From the NCBI GenBank assembly GCA_016802295.1, contig JAESIW010000129.1:1069284-1133283 (forward strand): a DNA stretch of 64,000 bases, read 5' to 3'. Both the position numbers and the translations under genes were made by a program. The notes below the pieces were generated by a model. That model searched no databases and was not told the DNA's origin. It saw only the letters and a program-made list of their open reading frames with translations. Origin of the DNA: Brachionus rotundiformis (taxonomy: Eukaryota; Rotifera; Eurotatoria; Ploima; Brachionidae). Below are positions 1 through 10,811 of this stretch, one piece after another; position 1 is the stretch's first letter; each line of letters begins with the position of its first letter.

Positions 1-132
1 ATTAGAAAAAGAAAGATTGAAACGCAATGGTCAGTAGATTTTAATTTAATTTAAAATTAGAACTGTGAATAACTTCACGATAAGTATAATTAAATTATTG
101 ATTTTTTGAAAACTAAGAAAGTATACTAACAC

Positions 133-338
133 GCTCAATATTGCTCAAACATTTTTAGATGCGCAATTAAATTTCATTGCATTTTTAGAAATTACAATCA
201 TTTTTCAAAAGTTTAAAAATAAAACTTTGGAATGTTAAAAGAATAAAAAATCTGCGACGAAATTTAATTGCGCATCTAAAAATGTTTGAGCAAGATTGAG
301 CGCTTGAAATTTGATCAAAAAATTTTACTTTGCTTATT
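133..338 (+). repeat. Foldback (MITE-like) element, copy 1
   Basis: Two arms of about 42 bases (133-174 and 259-302) are near-perfect inverted repeats around an 84-base loop. The right arm is followed by about 35 bases (303-338) that also occur after the right arm of the second copy at 5701-5872. The loop of this copy is the reverse complement of the loop in the second copy, although the right arm and its flank are in the same orientation. No coding capacity, so this is a non-autonomous element. Confidence 0.8.
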
Positions 339-1337
339 TACTTGATTAAAATAATAAAACCATAAAATAAACCATATTTTGATTACTTAAAGATGTACAA
401 TAATATCTAAAATAGTTGATAAGATTTTCCATTGAAATATATGGCATAAAGTGCATAAAGTATTTTGTTAAAGTGTATAAAGTTTTTGTAAAAGTTCATA
501 ATTGGTCTTTTCTTTCACCAATATAGAGGAAATCTGATCTTCGAACCAAAATAATGTCTTTATACAAAATATTTTTGGTATTGAAAAACTTTTAAATTCT
601 TACCCCGTGGTCAATCGTGAAAATCAAACCAACAAAATCACCAACATAATTCTTAGAAGTTTTATTGTTCTCTGGGAAGCAAATATGATTGCACTGCCAC
701 AATAAAAACAACACGAGATGAATAAATTGTTTGGTTCTGAAAAAACTTTATTATTTAAAATTTTAGTATTTAATTAAATTGATTTTAAAATTCGGTATTA
801 GTTTCTATTTAAATTAAAATCTTTAATTTTTTGGTATAATATTCTTATATTATGTAGGTATTAGTTTCGTTGGTATTAACTTTCTTAAGACCAGCAGAGA
901 GTTGTGTGCAATTTAAATAAAAACAAAATTTTGGGGCATGCACAAATCGACCAATTTTAATTATCAAATAATTCATCTAATCGTATACATCTGCACATAA
1001 CAATTGAGCAAAAATGGTATATAACTTTTTAAGAATCAAAGCAGAATTCTAAAATTAAGTTTTCTGTATTTAATAAGATAATTCAATTATAAATTAACTT
1101 TAAATAAACTTTTCACTGCTTTTTATCTTTACTCAAATCGATGCTTCTCCCTTTTCTGAGTTTTTTGATTTGGCTGTGATAGGTGAAAATCTTGGGAAAT
1201 CGGTTAATAGCCCTACACATTTACAGAGGAGTTGGTAGTCTTTCTTCATTCCCGCTTTTCCATCGAGATGATTCGAACTACCAATGGTGTATGATCCAGT
1301 AACTAGAAGATAGAGGTCAAGCTGAAAATTTAATGCT
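339..1337. other. Intergenic, AT-rich, no gene seen
   Basis: Very AT-rich sequence with stops in all frames and no convincing exon. A phrase around 440-475 (ggcataaagtgcataaagta-like) recurs in inverted form at about 23220-23250. Confidence 0.5.
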
Positions 1338-1690
1338 TTATGAAATTTGGTATAATAGAACAAAGCAAGGAAAAAAATTAAAAAATGGTCAACATGGTGC
1401 AATGTTTATTATTCCATCTTGACAGACCTTCCATCAAAGAGTTTACTTATCGATAGCACATTTTGACATAAAAATAAATTTTGCACCATGCTGCATTTAC
1501 AGAACCAGTTTTTAATAATTTTTGTTTCATTGTGCCTAAACAATACATTCTCATTTTCACCTCCATTATTAGCTTCATCCTCATCAAAGCTACAAACTAA
1601 ACACTACTGTACTTTTTTGGACCACATATACCAAAACAACACTAAAGGGCTCTATTTTTTTTCTACCTATTTTGGCATCTAAGACATGGC
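1338..1690. repeat. Diverged copy of the 4117-4363 foldback family
   Basis: The stretch around 1338-1385 resembles the left arm of the foldback at 4117-4191 (tgaaattyrgtayaa..agaac..aaagy). The stretch around 1483-1515 (ccatgctgcatttacagaa) resembles 4264-4285. The inverted arms are much more decayed than in the 4.1 kb copy. Short open frames here show no recognisable protein. Confidence 0.4.
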
Positions 1691-1876
1691 TTCATTGATG
1701 CTACATTTTGAGACATAATTTTATACAATAGCATAATCAAATACATCTTATCTATAAATCTTTTAAGATAAATGACCATAATTACCACTAATTTATGATC
1801 AACTTTGAGACCAAGTCTAATGGTATATAAATTAGGTACATGGAACTATTATCATTATAAATTAATAATAATAATA

Positions 1877-1999
1877 AATAAGCTACTGCAAGTAGGCTTG
1901 CGGAGACGACTTACTAAGGACGTCGTCTATGGTAGCTGCTTTACAGTGATAATAAGAGAAAATAGGTTGGCGTGTGGCTTTGAAACTTAGAGTGGAGAC
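1877..1999 (+). repeat. Dispersed repeat next to a (TAA)n run, copy 1
   Basis: Closely matches the reverse complement of 38057-38183. Both copies begin (in this orientation) directly after a run of TAA/AAT trinucleotides, as expected for the simple 3' tail of a LINE or SINE read backwards. The repeat is more GC-rich than its surroundings. Both copies could encode a similar peptide (KLLQxGLRRRLTK), but this one has no start codon or long frame. Confidence 0.65.
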
Positions 2000-2405
2000 G
2001 TTTAGAAGTAAAGGCCTAGTAACACAGAAACTAGTGTTTAAGTAATTGCTCTAGGTTGACCATAAGGAGGTAAAAATTGGTTCCTTTGAAGTTTTTCTCA
2101 TGGTAAACTACGAGTTCATCTGCTGATGCTTTTATTTAAATAATATTCACCATTTATGCTTCTGAGTTATTTAATTGTACTCGAGGTATTTAAAATGACT
2201 ATTTGGTGTTTTAGCTACATTTTGGTTACACTATTTAGGAGGCCTAACTAATTAAGCAATTTTATTCTTGAAAAGATTTATTATAAAATTCAAAATTAAA
2301 TTTATTTGACAATTATTTATTAGTAGTATTATTTTTTCTAAATTTAAATAAAAAAAATTAAATCATTGATTGAAAATTAAAAAAAAATTAAAAACTTTAA
2401 TTTAG

Positions 2406-2870
2406 GCTTCGGTATATCTTGGCCAGAGTAGCAAAGAATCAGAAAAAGTCAAAATCGATAAGCTTTTGGAAAAGACAGTCTCTTTTAAAGATGTGCCATT
2501 GATGAAAGATCTGCTAATCACACAAAAAAAAATTCGCTCCTTACTAGAAGACTGGCTGATATACACTCGCTCTTGTCTCAGCATCCTGGAGCCAAATTTA
2601 TACATTTTGCCAGATTTTCCAGTCCGGCATCGAGTCAATCGTTTAATTGAGAACCATTCGGATTTTAACAAAATTATTTTTCACAGACGCAAATCAAGAT
2701 CAGTGGAAAACTTTTCTTCCATCAATCGCTTCAACTTTGACAATGAACTACTTGGTAAAACCAAATCTGGCAAAAAAAAGTCTTTGCTAAACAAATCAGT
2801 GGACTTCAGTCCATTGATTGATGAAGAAAGACGCTCTAAGTCTGCTTTAATCAGTAAATTAGCTTTTTAA
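2406..2870 (+). CDS. Terminal exon of an unrecognised gene (154 codons)
   Basis: An open frame runs from a good 3' splice acceptor (tttaatttag, AG at 2404-2405) to TAA at 2868-2870. Codon 1 of the exon starts at 2406. There is no ATG near the beginning, so this is a 3' exon whose upstream exons lie in repeat-rich sequence or outside the window. The product is basic and serine/lysine-rich near the end (HRRKSRSVENFSS, KTKSGKKKSLLNKS) and starts with an acidic/lysine helix-like stretch. I do not recognise a family. The frame is free of stops and more GC-rich than the flanks, which argues for real coding. An antisense frame over the same bases is treated as a shadow. A polyadenylation-like AATAAA lies at about 2979. 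Confidence 0.55.
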   Translation, partial: ASVYLGQSSKESEKVKIDKLLEKTVSFKDVPLMKDLLITQKKIRSLLEDWLIYTRSCLSILEPNLYILPDFPVRHRVNRLIENHSDFNKIIFHRRKSRSVENFSSINRFNFDNELLGKTKSGKKKSLLNKSVDFSPLIDEERRSKSALISKLAF

Positions 2871-3213
2871 ATTTATTTTCAAGTTTTGATTAACCCCGAG
2901 CTTTAAAAACACTTGGTCAAATTTTTACTCAAAAATTTTTCCAAGTATTTAAAGCCTTGTAATACCATTTCTAACAAATAAAAATTTAGAAATACTAGAT
3001 GAATTTATAAACTGCGGAATCGAGTATATAGAAAATCATTTAAGTAATTTAACTTTAGACTAACCTTATCTATGTTCATGTAAACCTTTGCTATAACTTG
3101 TAAAACTATCTAGCTTTTAACCTATCTGAGCTCTTCTATGTTTACCTTGGCTCATGTCTTAGCTAAATAAAAGCCATTTTGTTTAATTTTTATCCAAAGG
3201 TAGGAAACATGGA

Positions 3214-6200
3214 ATGAGTGTCAGAGACCAAGCACAAGTGATTGCCAAACTAAGAGCTTACCGCTCTTCTGATGATAGCTTTAAAATAAATGGCAACAAA
3301 ACAGCTGCACCAATGCCCCAATTGAATATGACCAAGTCGGCCATTTGGTCTGCAGAGGATTTGAACCGAGCCAAGGCAATAAGCTCGAGTAGAGTGTTGT
3401 CCAGCTACAATCACTTTAAAGCATCGCTCTCGGTTGATTTGGAGAATTTGAGCGCTTATGCCAGCAAAAGCAACCGCCTTTATACCAATGATGACCTTAA
3501 TTTGCTATGTCCTGTCAGCCTACATCAAAAATTAGTTTTTGACAGATTCGATTTTGATTGTAGATGCAAAAAACAGATAGTGCCTATTATAACTGATGTA
3601 GAGTTCGACTATTTCCTAAGACTGGTACCCATTGAACAAATTGTTATCATTGCTGTCACAGATTCTGAGTAAGATTTTTATCTTTGCTACTAAAAAATCT
3701 ATATTTATTAAAACAAATCAAATCAAAATTATTTATTTTAAAGATTTAAATTATTTTATTTCTAAATTTAAAGATTTACTTTCTTTATCTCTTCTGATCT
3801 AACTTTTTAAAACTTAAATATTCATGAATTAACAAAAGTTAATCAGAAAATAAGCGTTTTTACACAAGTTGAATTAAAAAAAAAAAAAACAATTCATTAA
3901 CTTTATTTATGACTTGGGACTTTTTATTTATCTCAATCAGACAATCGTCTATCTGATATTTGTTTACCAGTTAGCTTTTTAAATTAAGTTGTGACTTAGA
4001 AACAACTTTGCTTTATTGAATTTGTTTTTATAAAAATAAGAAGTTGTAAGCAGTTTTTCTAGTCAGAAAAACACTTTCAGCTTGAACGACTTTTGAAAAT
4101 AAAATTTAATTATGGCTTTGTGAAATTCAGTACAAAAGAACAGAACAAAGTGTAAAAAAATTAAATAACTTTTTTTCTAAAAGTTTAAAATAGTGTAGTG
4201 CGTTTTGCAGAGATTTTGCACATCATCTGCAGACTTTTACAGTTGATGCAACTTTGAATGTTGTACCATTCTGCATTCACAGAATTAATTTTTAACTTTT
4301 GGAAAAAAAGTTATTTAATTTTTTTACACTTTGTTGTGTTCTTTTGTACTGAATTTCACAAAACTATTAATTATTATGCTTTTAGGAAATCTTTGAAACA
4401 TTTTGCATTTTTTGCACCTAAACCCGAAAATTTAAGCCTTAATGCACGCATATATATTTATTTGACATGGGATTGATCTTGGCTTTTATTAGTAATAGTA
4501 GTTATGAGACTGCAGTATAGAAATATAAAATAACAGCTTCCGACATTCAGCTGTTTAAGAGCTGTGGCAGTCTTTCGTTTCTTTCTTTGTTCTATATCAG
4601 ACACTTCTCTCTCGCTTTAAGGCCATTAACTGTCTCAGAGTTAGCAACACTTTTCAGTAAAGCGTTCCATTTTGAAACCACTCTGTATTTAAGAAAGTTA
4701 TATCTTGATGTAGCTTGTTTGTAAATTTCTTTCTCTAGTTTCATGTAATGCTTTCTCCTTAAGTTCAGATTAAAGCTTTTAGCCAGGTTTACACGTTTTA
4801 TTAGGTTGATCTTCTCATGAGGGTTAACTAATTTGAACATTTGAATAAGATATCCTTTTTTGGTACTACTTTTCCTTCAAACAATGAACTAGCTTCGTCC
4901 CTCTTCTTTGGACTCTTTCCATTAAGTTTATACTAGTTTTCGTTCAAGGGTTCTAAAAACTTACAGCGTATATTTATTATGCGTCCAAGTCCTATGTATA
5001 AAAGTCTAAAAATTTCTTTGTCCAAACATACAACATAAATACATGTGTTTTTTGAACTCATAATAAGTCTCTTTTAAATAATTTTTATGTGTTGTAAAAG
5101 AAAACGCACAATAAAGTCATTTAAGAGGGGTTGTGTAATTCGATCATTTCAATTCAGAAAAACTTGAATAGCTATTTTACTAAAAGAGATAATTTAGTTC
5201 TATAAAATGCTCAATTAAAAGCAAATTTGCTTTATTCAGTAAAATAATTCTGCAAAATACTCTGCAATTTTATGCATTTTGCACGCCATTAAAAAGTATT
5301 CAAATCATTTGTGCACTTACTTTGCAGAGTTTTTGCAGACATATATTTTCGTATTAAGCAAAGTTGCTTAAACATTAAGCAGTTTACAGAATTAAATTAT
5401 TCCTTATAGTAAAAAAGTTATTCAAATTTTTCTGAATTGAAAAGAACTTCACAGCCCCCATTTAAGATAAATTATGTGTCTTTGAGAAAATAGTTTATAG
5501 TACAAAAATTGGACTGACAGATTACTTTTATACGTTTTTTTACAGACATAAACGAATTCTTTCTTACCATGTAAAGAAGATGTTTTGCTTTTGGTGAAGA
5601 AAAAATTTATTCAAATTGTTCAGAATAGAGTAATTGTATTGATTTTAAATTTGTGGATAGGGCTTTCTGGTAAAAGTCTTTGGTGCATTACTCATTTTCG
5701 GAAATTTCATCGCAGATTTTTTAATCTTTTAACATTCCAAAGTTTTATTTTTAAACTTTTGAAAAATGATTGTAATTTCTAAAAATGCAATGAAATTTAA
5801 TTGCGCATCTAAAAATGTTTGAGCAAAATTGAGCGCTTGAAATTTGATCAAAAATTTTACTTTGCTAAATAAAATCTATATTTATTTTAATCTCATAATT
5901 TTTATAAAACAAAATATTTTAAAATGAATCTAAATCATATATTTTGTGTTCCAAAGCAATCCAGTCAGCTATGTTCAAATGATGTTCACCAATTTATATG
6001 AGGTAAACAACAAAAATCGTGTTCAGCCATGCAAAGAAAGTCTAAGAGACGAAAGTAGATATTTATTTTACGACCTGAAACTGGCAGCTGAAGACTCAGA
6101 TCATACTCAGCCAATGCTAGTCACAAGGCACAATGTGGCGCCGGGAACTGTCTTGGTAGGACAAGACTTTTATCATTCAATTAAACAAAAATAATATTTT

Positions 6201-6639
6201 TCTTGTACAAATAGATGTACAAAAATTCCAAACTGTTATTCTGTGATCACATATTCAATGGATATGGTTACAGCCAACAAGACTTTCTCAAACAGCTAAG
6301 TAAATCCAAAGAGGACGCCAAAAATGACAAATATTTGCCATATAACTTTCGTTTTAAGTAAATATAGAAAAGATAATTATTATTTAGAAGTTTTATAACT
6401 ATTAACCTATTCAAAGTCAAACTCAAGGAAAACAAGGCAAACGGACTGCATGGGGTGGTCAAATCGACGGAAACGAAGATGATGTGATACCAAGTAAAAA
6501 TCTATTCCGGTACCCTATTGAAGAAAAAAGAGTTCAAAGTGGCCAGATAATTTCCCAGATGCCATTAAGTGGAATCAATAGGAGAGAAAAAACTTGTATT
6601 AGTTTACCAAAGTTAAGCAAACCATCAGTCAAAGTTTAG
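3214..6639 (+). CDS. Unrecognised four-exon gene, 339 aa
   Basis: I built four exons: 3214-3668, 5957-6155, 6215-6357 and 6417-6639. Donors are GTAAG, GTAGG and GTAAA, acceptors end in AAAG, ATAG and AAAG. Phases are 2, 0 and 2 and agree at every junction, and the summed length (1020) is a multiple of three, ending in TAG. The ATG at 3214 opens MSVRDQAQVIAKLRAYRSSD. There is no signal peptide, no membrane segment and no domain I can name. A TVLMYKNSKLLFCDHIFNGY stretch forms at the exon 2/3 junction. The C-terminus is basic and glycine-containing. Intron 1 (2.29 kb) carries two foldbacks, a LINE fragment and a MITE; introns 2 and 3 are about 60 bases. The function is unknown. A cytosolic or ciliary protein is possible, but nothing here proves it. 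Confidence 0.7.
4117..4363. repeat. Foldback element in intron of the unknown gene
   Basis: Arms of about 75 bases (4117-4191 and 4289-4363) are inverted repeats with few mismatches. The loop contains several TGCAGA/TGCA motifs. A decayed relative lies at 1338-1690. Non-coding. Confidence 0.8.
4560..5010 (-). mobile_element. LINE 3' fragment (reverse transcriptase C-terminal region)
   Basis: The minus-strand frame 4840-4592 reads MFKLVNPHEKINLIKR ... RYNFLKYRVVSKWNALL, the typical end of CR1/Jockey-type LINE ORF2 (RxNFxxxRVVxxWNxLP). Upstream minus-strand sequence to about 5010 continues with degenerate QRR-like remnants. Only the 3' end is present, as expected for a 5'-truncated insertion. 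It lies in intron 1 of the 3214-6639 gene. Confidence 0.7.
5121..5466. repeat. Second foldback element in the same intron
   Basis: Arms of about 75 bases (5121-5195 and 5392-5466) are inverted repeats with about ten mismatches. The loop is rich in TGCA/TGCAG motifs and itself contains smaller inverted repeats (for example aagcaaatttgcttt near 5219). It is similar in architecture, but not in arm sequence, to 4117-4363. Confidence 0.75.
5701..5872 (+). repeat. MITE-like element, copy 2 (of 133-338)
   Basis: The right arm and flank (5791-5872) match 259-338 in the same orientation, while the loop (5711-5790) is the reverse complement of the loop at 175-258. The left arm is missing or unrecognisable. 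It ends about 85 bases before exon 2 of the 3214-6639 gene. Confidence 0.75.
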
Positions 6640-6804
6640 AAAATCTTTTTAGATGTAAAATATTGAAAGATTAATTTTAAATAATAAATTTTTTATTTTT
6701 TATTAGATAAATTTTTTATTTTAAAAAATAAATATACTGTGTAAATTAAAATAAAATTTATATTGTTTTTTTCAATCATTTTAAAATTTAAAAAAATACA
6801 CTAT

Positions 6805-7095
6805 CTACGAACAGTTAAAGAAATTATTTGAATTGTTAAAAATATTATTAAGAATAAATGAAGAAATCTCAAATAATTTTGTCGGCGTAAAAATATCATC
6901 ATCAAATGTAATTTGATTAGTACTAATTGAAGAAGTGGCTGTATTGAAAAATGAAAAATTAGATGAAACATTTTCATTTGGCTCGCTAGTAGTTTCTCTT
7001 TGTAATGTTTGGTAAGCTGTACCAGCTACATTCTTAACTATTGAAAAAATCACTATCAATATTATCATTTGTTTGCTAAAATACCAAAATTTCAT
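6805..7095 (-). CDS. Small secreted protein, unrecognised
   Basis: A 96-aa frame on the minus strand. The ATG at 7093-7095 (MKFWYFSKQMIILIVIFSIV) opens a clear signal peptide: short basic start, then an Ile/Val/Phe-rich hydrophobic core ending near VKNVAG. The mature part is low-complexity, rich in Asn, Ser, Thr and Phe, with several N-x-S/T sites (NVSSNFS) and one cysteine at the end. I recognise no family. It is similar in style, but not in sequence, to the secreted ORF at 24724-25050. It may be a real short gene or one exon of a longer one. Confidence 0.4.
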   Translation of the reverse strand: MKFWYFSKQMIILIVIFSIVKNVAGTAYQTLQRETTSEPNENVSSNFSFFNTATSSISTNQITFDDDIFTPTKLFEISSFILNNIFNNSNNFFNCS

Positions 7096-7104
7096 TTTTA
7101 CCAA

Positions 7105-9762
7105 ATTATGCCTGTCTATTTTTTTAAAATTAATATTTAATTTATTTTTATTTTCCTTTAATTATAAAATTTAGTTTATAAACATAAAGTAATTACTAAT
7201 TAATTATTAATAAATTATTGTTTTAATAATTACTTTAAGTCTTTTAGGGTCTAGTAAATATCTAAACAATACCGCGAGTATCACAGCAGAATGTGAACAT
7301 CTCTGGTCACACAAAAAAAATTTTCACCAAATTTTAGATTCAAAAAATAAAATTTAAATAATTTAAAAAACCCAAAAACCAATAAAAATAATTTATAATG
7401 CCTAGATTGACTTTAATTCTTATTTCGATTAAGCTAAAAATTAAAATTTAGATTGCATAATTTTATTCAAGTTAAAAAAAATATCTTATTTATTTATCTA
7501 TTTTGGTCAACAAATATGTGACTAAAATACGAGATGATGAGATTATTTTGGACAGATATTTAATGTTACATTTTCTTTCGCCAATAATTGCTGATATATT
7601 CCATTTGACCCACATTATTTTCTACAATTATTTCGAAGCGGATTATATAAGAAAATAATTGAAATAATTAAAAACAAGTTATTTTCGAAATGTCTACTAA
7701 AAGCTAATAAAATCGAAGAAGCCAATCTCCTGATTGGCATCCTGATCCTATCTTTATTTTTAATTTAATTTAAATAATTTTTATGTAAATTTTTCAAAAA
7801 ATTTTTCTTCAACTAATTAATAAGATTGATTTTAAAATTTTAAAAATTAATTGCCTCATTTTTTATCAAGTTTTTTAAAACTATTTATTTAAAAAATATT
7901 TGGAGAAAAGAGTTTATTTGGTATTTAAAATTTAAAAATACCAAAGCAAAGTTGAGAAGGAGCATAACATAATTTCTATTTTTTTTATTTCTGATTTTTA
8001 TTTTAATTTCATGTGAAGCTACAGAGGATGTACCAGAACTTGAGCATTGGTAGTTTTGATATTTTGTTTTTGCACTAAAATTCACAATGCCAATTTTTAG
8101 CTTTTATACTTCTTTGTAGGGTTCAGGAGGAGCAGTCTACTAATTTTGAGACACTGAGACATCTATTACTAATTTGACTTAATCGTCAGGAGACCGCTCT
8201 GTAAGGTTTAGGCAAATAACTATTAAGAAAAGTAAGCTAAGTAAAATTGAAGCCAATACTTGCCATAACACTCTACAGATGTGATAAGTTTCATAGAGTT
8301 CCCTTTTCCTATTCCTTTTCTATTTAGAAAGTTAAAAGGAGGACTCCGTATTTGAATTAACAGTCAGGCAGCTAGGACGAAAAGTACAAAATAACTAAAA
8401 GTGGTCCTGTTTGGGACCTAGTCAGTTAGCATTAAATTATATATAAACAAGCATTATTTAATTTAAACCATAACAATGAGAAAATTTTTTTTGCATTATA
8501 AAACCAGTAAATGAACATAAAATTTTTATCAAAGTTACATTAATTAAAACCATTTACTGAAAAATTTGAAATATAAACATTAAAATTGGCTGGATTTTGT
8601 GTTGTAGTTATTGAGAGAACTACGAAACTTGAGCTAATCTTTTGATTTTTTAGTTTTTTTAATTTTATTAATTTTTTTTAATTAATGTACTGGAGCAATT
8701 ATTTTTTTGCTCGATTGTACGATATAATAAATTTAATAATTGAATCGAATACAGTTATTAATTTATTTTTATTGTAAATAATCTTGAATAGATATTTAAA
8801 TAATTAATTGATTAAAGCAATTATAACAATTTTGATTTAGATTATTTTATTTATTTTTTTTCGGTTTTATTTTGAAATAAAGTTAAATAAATTATTTGAC
8901 AATATTTCTAAATAGTTGCCTAGGCTCTAAGAAATTATATAATATTTTCAATGATAGATTTCCGACTAACTGAGATAATTATTTTTTAGATTAGGAATTT
9001 ATTTTATCAAAAATTAAAATAGAAACTTTAATTGTAAAAAAGATTATTTATAAAAATTATTTAATAAATTTCGTAAAATCATTTTTTGGTTTGTATTCAA
9101 TGTGATTTTGATCTTTAAGAATTAAGAAGAATAATAATTTGAAATTTGAATATAAACCTAATAAGTTGAAATTATTAATAATTCTTTTAATTCCTTCTTT
9201 TGTTCATAAAATTTTTTATAATCATTAAATAATATATTTCATTTCTATATTCAAATTCGGAAATGAATAAAAAGATTTATTCTATGAAAAATAATAGACT
9301 GTTGTCATGTAAACTTGGCAACAACAAGATTGGTCAGACAGATCGGAGATCTACCTACTAGCAGGCACTTCAACTACAACTAATCATGGATAATTATCAA
9401 TCCAGATTCTGTTATTTTTCCACAAAAGCCTTAACTGTACCAAAATTTTAATTTGCATATTTTATTAAATTTTAATTATACAAATATAACAATATAAAAA
9501 CAAAATATTATATTTATAATAGACAGTAAAATGACCATATATATATTTATTTCTTGATTGAATTTTTTTAACAGGAATCTTCTGGTTCCCAAGCAACTAA
9601 TAAACTAAGGACAAATTTTGTGTCTTTGTTTTAATTTAAAAAATATTTTATAAATTTAACTTGAGTACTTGGCCTGTGAAGTGAAAATTTAAAATTCAAA
9701 AATTTCTACAAAATTTTTTCTTGCCAATCAAGTAGAATATTTAAATTTCAGGTAACTCAGGT
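7105..9762. other. Intergenic, no gene seen; one short dispersed repeat
   Basis: About 2.6 kb of very AT-rich DNA without a convincing exon. The phrase around 8030-8095 (tttgatattttgtttttg..aattcacaatgcca) recurs at about 50383-50422, so part of this stretch is a dispersed repeat. A GC-richer patch lies at 9310-9380. The 66-codon minus-strand frame at 7885-8085 overlaps the repeat and is not taken as a gene. A 3' splice acceptor-like site (aaatttcag) ends 13 bases before the POLR3F start codon. Confidence 0.45.
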
Positions 9763-10698
9763 ATGGACGATAGCAGTGATACGGCAGATCCAATAAATGC
9801 CGAACAGCGCATCTTGGAACTTTGCTCCCAGAACCCGGACGGAATCAGCGATTCAATGCTCCAGCAGGAAATCCCACAAGTAAGCGCCCAGCAGAGACTG
9901 GCAGCCCTAAACCGGCTCTTGTCTCTGGGCCGCTTGGACCTTCTCAAAAGCCCCCAACTGGGCATTGTCTACCGGCTCAAGGACAAACTAGCACTCAATT
10001 CCGGTCTTTCCACATCAGGTGACATTGACGAAAAGCTGGTCTTTGCTGTAATAAAGGAATCTGGCAACAAGGGCATTTGGATCAGGGACATATCCACAAA
10101 GACAAATGTAAAATCGACCGCACTGAACAAGACCCTTAAGAGCTTAGAGTCCAAAAAGCTCATTAAGTCGGTCCAGTCGGTGAATGCTAACAAAAAAAAG
10201 GTCTACATGCTGTACGACCTGGAGCCAGATCGTTCTGTCACAGGCGGCGCATGGTACTCGGGCAAAGAGTTCGAGAGCGAATTTGTCGAAATTCTGAACG
10301 AGCAGTGCTACCACTTTTTGGTACAGCGCAAGGAACAGATAGACGAGAAATTCGCTCACGACCCAGTCATGCGCCGCGCCTCTAGCTTCGTATCTTCCAA
10401 GGAAATAAGGGACTACATAAAAAACTTGGGCATATCGAGAGTAGAGCTGAGCACAGAGGACATTGAGACCATTTTGAACACGCTTGTATTTGATGGAAAG
10501 TGCGAAAGAACCGTGACCACCAAGCAAAATGAGCAGATGGGACTGTACCGTGCCACCAATTATGTCATCGAGCCCAAGCAAGGCTCGTCTCTGGTCCGCG
10601 TGCCATGCGGCATATGTCCCCTGATTGACAACTGTCACATAGACTCCATCATTAATCCAAAACAATGTGTCTACATGAAAGAATGGCTTGATTTTTAA
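9763..10698 (+). CDS. POLR3F: DNA-directed RNA polymerase III subunit RPC6
   Basis: A 311-aa intronless frame, close to the usual animal length of about 316. RPC6 (yeast Rpc34) belongs to the RPC3-RPC6-RPC7 subcomplex that contacts TFIIIB and helps open the promoter in Pol III initiation in the nucleus. The sequence shows an N-terminal winged-helix region (residues about 10-75, AEQRILELCSQNPDGISD), a second winged helix (about 85-155, IKESGNKGIWIRDISTKTNV), and the conserved C-terminal cysteine set for the Fe-S cluster (PCGICPLIDNC ... KQC, ending CVYMKEWLDF). The ATG follows a likely splice acceptor by 13 bases, so a 5' UTR intron or a trans-splice site is probable. TEX9 starts 113 bp after the stop on the same strand. 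GC content is much higher than the flanks, consistent with strong coding constraint. Confidence 0.95.
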   Translation: MDDSSDTADPINAEQRILELCSQNPDGISDSMLQQEIPQVSAQQRLAALNRLLSLGRLDLLKSPQLGIVYRLKDKLALNSGLSTSGDIDEKLVFAVIKESGNKGIWIRDISTKTNVKSTALNKTLKSLESKKLIKSVQSVNANKKKVYMLYDLEPDRSVTGGAWYSGKEFESEFVEILNEQCYHFLVQRKEQIDEKFAHDPVMRRASSFVSSKEIRDYIKNLGISRVELSTEDIETILNTLVFDGKCERTVTTKQNEQMGLYRATNYVIEPKQGSSLVRVPCGICPLIDNCHIDSIINPKQCVYMKEWLDF

Positions 10699-10811
10699 TA
10701 AAAATTATTAAATTAATTAAACTTTTTTTTTCTAATTTTTCTAATTAATTAATTGGAATAAAGTTTCTTGTCTTTAGATTTTTTGTTATTTAGAATTAAA
10801 AAGTGAGAAAT
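10699..10811 (+). promoter_or_regulatory. 113-bp intercistronic gap with a 3' splice-acceptor-like site
   Basis: Between the POLR3F stop and the TEX9 ATG there is only a T-rich stretch followed by gttatttag (AG at 10791-10792), about 20 bases before the ATG. An AATAAA-type signal (ggaataaag) lies at about 10755. This arrangement (poly(A) signal, pyrimidine-rich tract, acceptor, start) is what a trans-spliced downstream cistron looks like in animals with spliced leaders. No spliced leader gene is visible, so this remains inference. Confidence 0.4.

Noticed and set aside
1133..1402. 89-codon minus-strand frame
   Set aside because: It overlaps a decayed foldback repeat and shows no family features or conservation.
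2402..2671. 89-codon minus-strand frame opposite the 2406-2870 exon
   Set aside because: The plus-strand frame has a splice acceptor and a more natural composition; the minus frame starts and ends arbitrarily.
5946..6194. 82-codon frame considered as a separate small gene
   Set aside because: Its middle is exon 2 of the 3214-6639 gene; the ends read into introns past a GT donor and before an AG acceptor.
10144..10665. 173-codon open frame on the minus strand over POLR3F
   Set aside because: It lies entirely antisense to a strongly conserved gene and has no domain; it is a frame shadow of GC-rich coding DNA. The same holds for the antisense frames over TEX9, DHX37, GT92 and IFRD.
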